From the NCBI GenBank assembly GCA_903925435.1, contig CAIYFF010000272.1, positions 1 through 8,770 on the forward strand: DNA of 8,770 nt. The letters run 5' to 3'. A program made the position numbers and the translations under genes. Source of the stretch: an uncultured Planctomycetota bacterium. GTDB lineage: Bacteria; Planctomycetota; UBA1135; UBA2386. Under the pieces are notes generated by a model that saw nothing but the letters and a program-made list of their open reading frames with translations, was not told the DNA's origin and searched no databases. The first letter of the stretch is position 1, and each line of letters opens with the position of its first letter. This document shows positions 5,234 through 8,770 of this stretch, one piece after another.

Positions 5234-6823
5234 TCACAGCTCCAGCACGCAGTGCTCGATCGAGAACGGATCCGCCGCGGCGAGGATCAAGTCCGCGAGC
5301 GCTGGGCCGTGCGTTGCGAGCAGCGAGATCGGGCCCAGAACGCGCTCCTGCGGGCGGCCGCGCGGATGCAGGTTGGCGCACAGGCGGCGGAACTGGCGCA
5401 GGCCGGTGCCTTCGCGATTCTGGCGCGCAGCGCGCAGCTTCTGCGCGAGGCGATCGAGTTCTTCGGTCGTCTTCGTGCGAACGCGGTCGATCGAGGACAG
5501 CATCGAGCTGTCGATCTCCTGTGCCTGATGCGCGACCTTGTCGAGGCCGCCGCGCACCACCGCGAGCATCTCGTCGATCAGGTTGTCGATGCTGTCGCGA
5601 TCGTCGCCGAGCGCCTTCTCGGCGAGCTTCTCCGGCGCCTGGTCGAGGTCCGTCAGTTCGAGGCCGAACTTGGCCATGATGCGCTGCAGCGACGGTTCGA
5701 CGAGCGTCATCGACGCGCGCGGAACGAACAGCGGCTGCGGCACGCCGAGCGTGCGATAGAGCGGCGCCACGACGGAGAGATAGGACAGCTCACCCGGGCC
5801 GACGATGAACGCGATCGTCGGCAGGCACGCGTCCTGCCACAGCGGGCGCAGCAGCGCGCCAGGGCTGAGGTCGCGGCCGCGCTGGAAGCCTTCGGCGTCG
5901 GCGAGCGGCGTCCGGCGATCACCCGTGATCTCGAACATCAGCGTCGCCGCCGGGTCCATCGTCACGTCGATGCCGAGATCCGTCAGTTCGTCGCAGGTCT
6001 GGCGCACGACGTCGCGGATCTTGTTGGACTGGCCCCACCACCGCTCCAGCGGCGGGAACGCCTCGTCCGGCAGGTCGCGCGGCTCGATCACCAGCAAGCC
6101 GTGCTTGCCGAACAATTCGAACATCATGCGCGCTTGCGCGGCCGCCAGCGTCTCGTCGGGATGGCGCGGCTTGAAGATCGACAATGCCCACTCGCGCGAC
6201 TCGCTCTGCGGCAGCAGCTGGTCGATCTCCGCGAGCACGCGGTCGAGTTCGCGGCCGCAGCGGATGGCAGACAACGGCGCGCCACCGCGGTCGATGTCGA
6301 GGCGGAAGCGCTGCACTTCTTGCGCTGCATTGACCATGAAGAGGCGGTTCGCTTCTTCGAGGTCGTGGTCGTCGCTGTGGTTCCAGAACACTGGGATCGC
6401 GCGCACGTCGCTGCCGCTGGCCTCGATCTGTTGGCACAGTCGAATCGCCGTCGCGACCTTGTGCAGGTTGAACAGCGGGCCGCCCACGAGACCTGGCTGC
6501 TGGCCCGTGATCACGAACTGCGTCTTCGGGTCGGTGATGCGCGCGCAGTTGTCGAGCGTCTGCTGCGGTGCGTCGTAGCGCTTGGCGTAGTTCGTGAACG
6601 CGCGCGCGAGCGATTCGCGCGGGACGAGGCGCTCTGCTCCGGTCGGCGCGCGCTTGATCAACTCCTCGACCGTTCGCGCGCGCTTGCCGAGCACGCTGCA
6701 GAGGTCGCGGTCGTCGTCGAGGAAGCGCTGGTGGACGTCGCTGGTGCCGAGTCGGCGGAACGAGATGTGACGCGTAGTGCCCAAGAGGCGCGATGTTCTA
6801 CAAAGGAGCGATCGCCGCCGCAT
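5234..6823 (-). CDS. bshC: BshC, bacillithiol biosynthesis cysteine-adding enzyme
   Basis: Last step of bacillithiol synthesis: the putative cysteine ligase that joins L-cysteine to GlcN-malate in the cytoplasm. The 529 residues match the family length (about 510-540). Family signatures seen: TGQQPGLVGGPLFNLHK at 106-122, PVFWNHSDDHDLEE at 144-157 (the EDHD-type segment of the Rossmann-like core), LPTIAFIVGPGELSY at 334-348, PLFVPRASMTLVEP at 364-377, a long helical coiled-coil stretch at about 425-470, and PQERVLGPISLLATHG at 491-506. The start is uncertain: the ATG at 6823 has AAGG directly against it with no spacer, and the first 20 residues (Arg-rich) do not look like the family, whose homology begins near residue 20. 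An in-frame TTG at 6784 is an alternative. It lies 27 nt after pyrF and 2 nt ahead of bshB1. Confidence 0.93.
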   Translation of the reverse strand: MRRRSLLCRTSRLLGTTRHISFRRLGTSDVHQRFLDDDRDLCSVLGKRARTVEELIKRAPTGAERLVPRESLARAFTNYAKRYDAPQQTLDNCARITDPKTQFVITGQQPGLVGGPLFNLHKVATAIRLCQQIEASGSDVRAIPVFWNHSDDHDLEEANRLFMVNAAQEVQRFRLDIDRGGAPLSAIRCGRELDRVLAEIDQLLPQSESREWALSIFKPRHPDETLAAAQARMMFELFGKHGLLVIEPRDLPDEAFPPLERWWGQSNKIRDVVRQTCDELTDLGIDVTMDPAATLMFEITGDRRTPLADAEGFQRGRDLSPGALLRPLWQDACLPTIAFIVGPGELSYLSVVAPLYRTLGVPQPLFVPRASMTLVEPSLQRIMAKFGLELTDLDQAPEKLAEKALGDDRDSIDNLIDEMLAVVRGGLDKVAHQAQEIDSSMLSSIDRVRTKTTEELDRLAQKLRAARQNREGTGLRQFRRLCANLHPRGRPQERVLGPISLLATHGPALADLILAAADPFSIEHCVLEL

Positions 6824-6850
6824 CCTTCGTTGCGCGCGACAATCGCTGCT

Positions 6851-7726
6851 TCAGCGACTCTTCGCGAGTTGCTGCACGCGGCGGCAGTCGTCGGCGAACT
6901 GCGCCGCGGCGCGTTCGACCTTGGCCAGCCAGTCGGCGTCGCCAGGCTGGAACGCTTGCATCACGCCGCGACTCTGCGTCGCGAGGCCGCCGAGCCCCCG
7001 TCGATCGAACGCCGAGACGAGGTCCTCGACCTTGCCGCCTTGCGCGCCGACGCCGGGCAGCAGGATCCACGCGTTGGGCATGCGCTTGCGCAGTCGTTCG
7101 AGTTCGTGCGGCCACGTGGCGCCCACGACCGCGCCGACCGGCGAGTAGCCCTCCGCCATCGGCAAGCCACTGCCCCAGCGATGCACGGCGTCAGCCACCG
7201 CGTCGCAGAGGGCGATGTCGAGATCTTGGATGCGCAGGTCCTGCAGGTCCTTGGCTCCTGGGTTGCTCGTGCGCACGAGCACGAACAGGCCGAGCCCACC
7301 CTTGTCCGCGTGCGTGCGCTGCAAGAACGGCTGCAGCGAGTCGCCGCCGAGGTAGGGATGCAGCGTGACGGCGTCGGCCCACTTCGCGTGGCCTTCGGCA
7401 TACGCCTCGGCGGTGCTGCCGATGTCGCCCCGCTTGATGTCGCCGAGCACGAGCATGCCCGCTGCGCGCGCGGCAGCGCACGTCGACTCGTAAGCCGCAA
7501 AGCCCGCCGAGCCGTAGCACTCGAAGAACGCGATGTTCGGCTTCACGACCGGCACATGGCGCGCAAGCGCAGGCAGGACTTGTTCGTAGAACGCCGCGAT
7601 GCGCCGCGGCGCGTCGGCGTCGGGCAGCAAGCCTTTCGGCAACGCATCGAGGCGCGGATCGAGGCCAACCACGGCGGGAGCTGCGCCACCAAGGATGCGG
7701 CGCGCCAGTTCTGCGACGAAGGTCAT
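6851..7726 (-). CDS. pyrF: Orotidine-5'-phosphate decarboxylase, type 2 (PyrF)
   Basis: Last step of de novo UMP synthesis: decarboxylation of OMP. The 291 residues and motif layout fit the longer type 2 PyrF subfamily rather than the roughly 230-residue E. coli type. Seen: GLDPRLDALP at 21-30, VKPNIAFFECYGSAG at 61-75, the catalytic D-K-D set in GDIKRGDIGST at 95-105 (D96, K98, D101), LHPYLGGDSLQPF at 122-134, FVLVRTSNPGAKD at 148-160, VGATWP at 201-206, LLPGVGAQGG at 222-231 and the phosphate-binding SRGV at 252-255. The ATG at 7726 is chosen because homology starts a few residues later; the frame is open to 7891 without support. The upstream bases are pyrimidine-rich (TCTCCTCCGCCCCG), so there is no ribosome binding site and initiation may be leaderless or SD-independent. 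It is the first gene of a likely pyrF-bshC-bshB1 operon and diverges from pntA. Confidence 0.95.
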   Translation of the reverse strand: MTFVAELARRILGGAAPAVVGLDPRLDALPKGLLPDADAPRRIAAFYEQVLPALARHVPVVKPNIAFFECYGSAGFAAYESTCAAARAAGMLVLGDIKRGDIGSTAEAYAEGHAKWADAVTLHPYLGGDSLQPFLQRTHADKGGLGLFVLVRTSNPGAKDLQDLRIQDLDIALCDAVADAVHRWGSGLPMAEGYSPVGAVVGATWPHELERLRKRMPNAWILLPGVGAQGGKVEDLVSAFDRRGLGGLATQSRGVMQAFQPGDADWLAKVERAAAQFADDCRRVQQLAKSR

Positions 7727-7978
7727 CGGGGCGGAGGAGACTAGGAGTCGAGGATGGGAATCGCCAACCGCAGCAACCGAGCGACTGACGAGGAAGATGC
7801 CACCCGGTGAAGAGCTAGACGCCTCGTTGCCTGCGCACGCGCCGAGCAGCACACCGAACCCCTCCGAGTCGGCTGTTGTTCGAAGTGGCAACGGACTGCC
7901 CTCCGCTGTTTCCTTCTTCCTTCCGAAATCCTGCCTCCGTCCGCTTGTCGGGGAGGCGCAATCGAGCAGACCCCAACG
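7727..7978. other. Divergent intergenic region between pyrF and pntA
   Basis: It must hold the start signals of both genes, but none is convincing. For pyrF, TTGGCG, an 18-nt spacer and TAGTCT end 11 nt before the ATG, a weak candidate. For pntA there is no clear -10; GGGGAGG near 7950-7956 resembles a ribosome binding site but is about 22 nt from the ATG, too far for normal use. A pyrimidine-rich run lies at about 7899-7925 on the plus strand. Open frames crossing this gap look like composition artefacts. Confidence 0.4.
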
Positions 7979-8770
7979 ATGCCTGTCGTATTCGTGCCCA
8001 AGGAAACGGAACCCGGTGAGACCCGCGTCGCGGCGATCCCCGAGACCGTCAAGGGATTGATCAAGCTCGGCCTTCAGGTCGAGGTCGAGCGCGGCGCCGG
8101 ACTCAGCGCCGGTTTCTCCGACTCCGAGTTTGCCGACGCCGGCGCGAGCCTCGTCGGCGACGACGCGCGCACCCGCGCGGACTTCGTGCTCGGGATCCAG
8201 TGTCCCGACGACGTGCGCGCGAAGGCACAGAAGCCGGGATCGATCCTGGTCTGCTCGCTGCAGCCAGGAATGAACCTGCCCGCGGTCGCTGCGATGCGCG
8301 ATGGCAAAGTCACTGCGATGGGATTGGAGTTCATGCCGCGCATCACGCGCGCGCAGAAGATGGACATCCTGTCATCGCAGGCGACGTGCGGCGGCTACCA
8401 AGCTGTGCTGCTTGCGGCGGTGCACCTGCCCAAGTTGTTCCCGCTGATGATGACTGCGGCCGGAACGATCACGCCGGCGCGCGTGCTCGTGCTCGGCGCA
8501 GGCGTCGCGGGCCTGCAGGCGATCTCGACTGCGAAGAAGCTCGGCGCGGTTGTCGAGGCCAATGACATCCGTCCCGCGTGCAAGGAGCAGGTCGAGTCGC
8601 TCGGCGGCAAGTTCGTCGACACCGGCACTCCGCCCGACGCGGAGACCAAGGGTGGTTACGCGAAGGAAGCGACGCAGGACTTCCTCAACAAGCAGCGCGA
8701 GATCCTGACCAAGCACATCACTGCGGCCGACGTGCTGATCACGACGGCGCTGGTGCCGGGCAAGAAGGCG
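7979..8770 (+). CDS. pntA: NAD(P) transhydrogenase subunit alpha, dI domain (partial, 3' end cut by window)
   Basis: NAD(H)-binding part of the proton-translocating transhydrogenase, which uses the proton gradient to make NADPH from NADH. The first 264 residues are present and the frame is open at the window end. Seen: PKETEPGETRVAAIPETV at 7-24, the signature of PntA and alanine dehydrogenase; LEFMPRITRAQKMDILSSQA at 116-135, with the RQD-loop residues R121, Q126 and D129 at the same spacing as in Rhodospirillum rubrum dI; the Rossmann motif VLGAGVAGLQA at 171-181; and ANDIRPACKEQVESLGGKFV at 194-213, where D196 at the end of the second strand favours NAD over NADP. The RQD loop and EQVESLG segment separate it from alanine dehydrogenase. 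The ATG at 7979 gives the expected N-terminus but lacks a well-placed ribosome binding site. Whether the protein goes on into membrane helices (one-piece PntA) or ends near 380 residues (split PntAA/PntAB) cannot be seen. Confidence 0.95.
   Translation, partial: MPVVFVPKETEPGETRVAAIPETVKGLIKLGLQVEVERGAGLSAGFSDSEFADAGASLVGDDARTRADFVLGIQCPDDVRAKAQKPGSILVCSLQPGMNLPAVAAMRDGKVTAMGLEFMPRITRAQKMDILSSQATCGGYQAVLLAAVHLPKLFPLMMTAAGTITPARVLVLGAGVAGLQAISTAKKLGAVVEANDIRPACKEQVESLGGKFVDTGTPPDAETKGGYAKEATQDFLNKQREILTKHITAADVLITTALVPGKKA

Noticed and set aside
5174..7744. A very long plus-strand open frame (856 codons) antisense to bshC and pyrF, and a similar 589-codon frame at 732-2501
   Set aside because: Both lie opposite genes with clear family motifs; the translations are Arg/Ala/His/Asp-rich without recognisable domains, as expected from complement frames of GC-rich coding DNA.
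7754..7810. Plus-strand mini-ORF of 18 codons preceded by GGAGGAG and GAGG
   Set aside because: The purine-rich run is the complement of the pyrimidine-rich pyrF upstream bases; the frame is very short and nothing shows that it is translated or acts as a leader peptide.
7741..8064. Minus-strand frame of 107 codons crossing the pyrF/pntA gap
   Set aside because: It overlaps the start of pntA, has no ribosome binding site and its protein shows no motif.
7979..8770. Alanine dehydrogenase as the identity of the plus-strand gene
   Set aside because: The RITRAQKMD loop with R, Q and D at transhydrogenase spacing and the NDIRP...EQVESLGG segment are specific to the transhydrogenase dI domain.
1..8770. 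tRNA, rRNA, CRISPR, insertion sequences, prophage genes
   Set aside because: No cloverleaf-like segment, direct-repeat array, transposase or terminal repeat was found by reading both strands; an automated search was not possible.

Overview
The window is GC-rich, almost fully coding bacterial chromosome. Eight protein genes can be supported. Seven are on the minus strand (bshA, a degenerate HATPase gene, a VWA gene, a merR-type gene, parA, bshB1, bshC and pyrF make eight loci in the order read from 1 upward, with bshA cut by the window start), and one further gene, pntA, is on the plus strand and cut by the window end, giving nine loci in total. No RNA gene, insertion sequence, phage gene or CRISPR array was seen. 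The host uses bacillithiol but the DNA is far too GC-rich for a typical Bacillus. Bacillithiol pathways in high-GC genomes are known from Deinococcus-Thermus, Acidobacteria, Planctomycetota and relatives. I lean weakly to a Planctomycetota-like or other environmental phylum; this is inference only.

Layout, in the direction of minus-strand transcription (from high to low coordinates): pyrF (type 2 orotidine-5'-phosphate decarboxylase) is followed 27 nt later by bshC and then, after 2 nt, by bshB1, a likely operon. A 145-nt gap then carries a plausible promoter, a short hairpin and a perfect 10-bp dyad before parA (Soj-like ATPase, no parB beside it). After a 72-nt gap holding a well-formed promoter inside an inverted repeat comes merR, which overlaps the VWA gene by ATGA. 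After about 190 nt without a clear gene comes a small GHKL/HATPase-like gene, and last bshA, which seems to have its own -10 element placed for leaderless transcription. On the plus strand, pntA diverges from pyrF across a 252-nt gap.

How the genes fit together: BshA joins GlcNAc to L-malate, BshB1 deacetylates the product and BshC adds cysteine, so the whole bacillithiol pathway lies within 7 kb, but split in two by five kilobases... more precisely by parA, merR, the VWA gene and the HATPase gene (positions 634-4381). PntA, part of the NADH/NADP+ transhydrogenase, supplies NADPH, which thiol-disulfide recycling consumes; the adjacency is suggestive only. The least explained part is the MerR/VWA pair with the neighbouring degenerate HATPase protein, which looks like a cytoplasmic sensing or regulatory module of unknown purpose. 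Note on counts: the nine loci are bshA (partial), HATPase-like, VWA, merR, parA, bshB1, bshC, pyrF on minus and pntA (partial) on plus.
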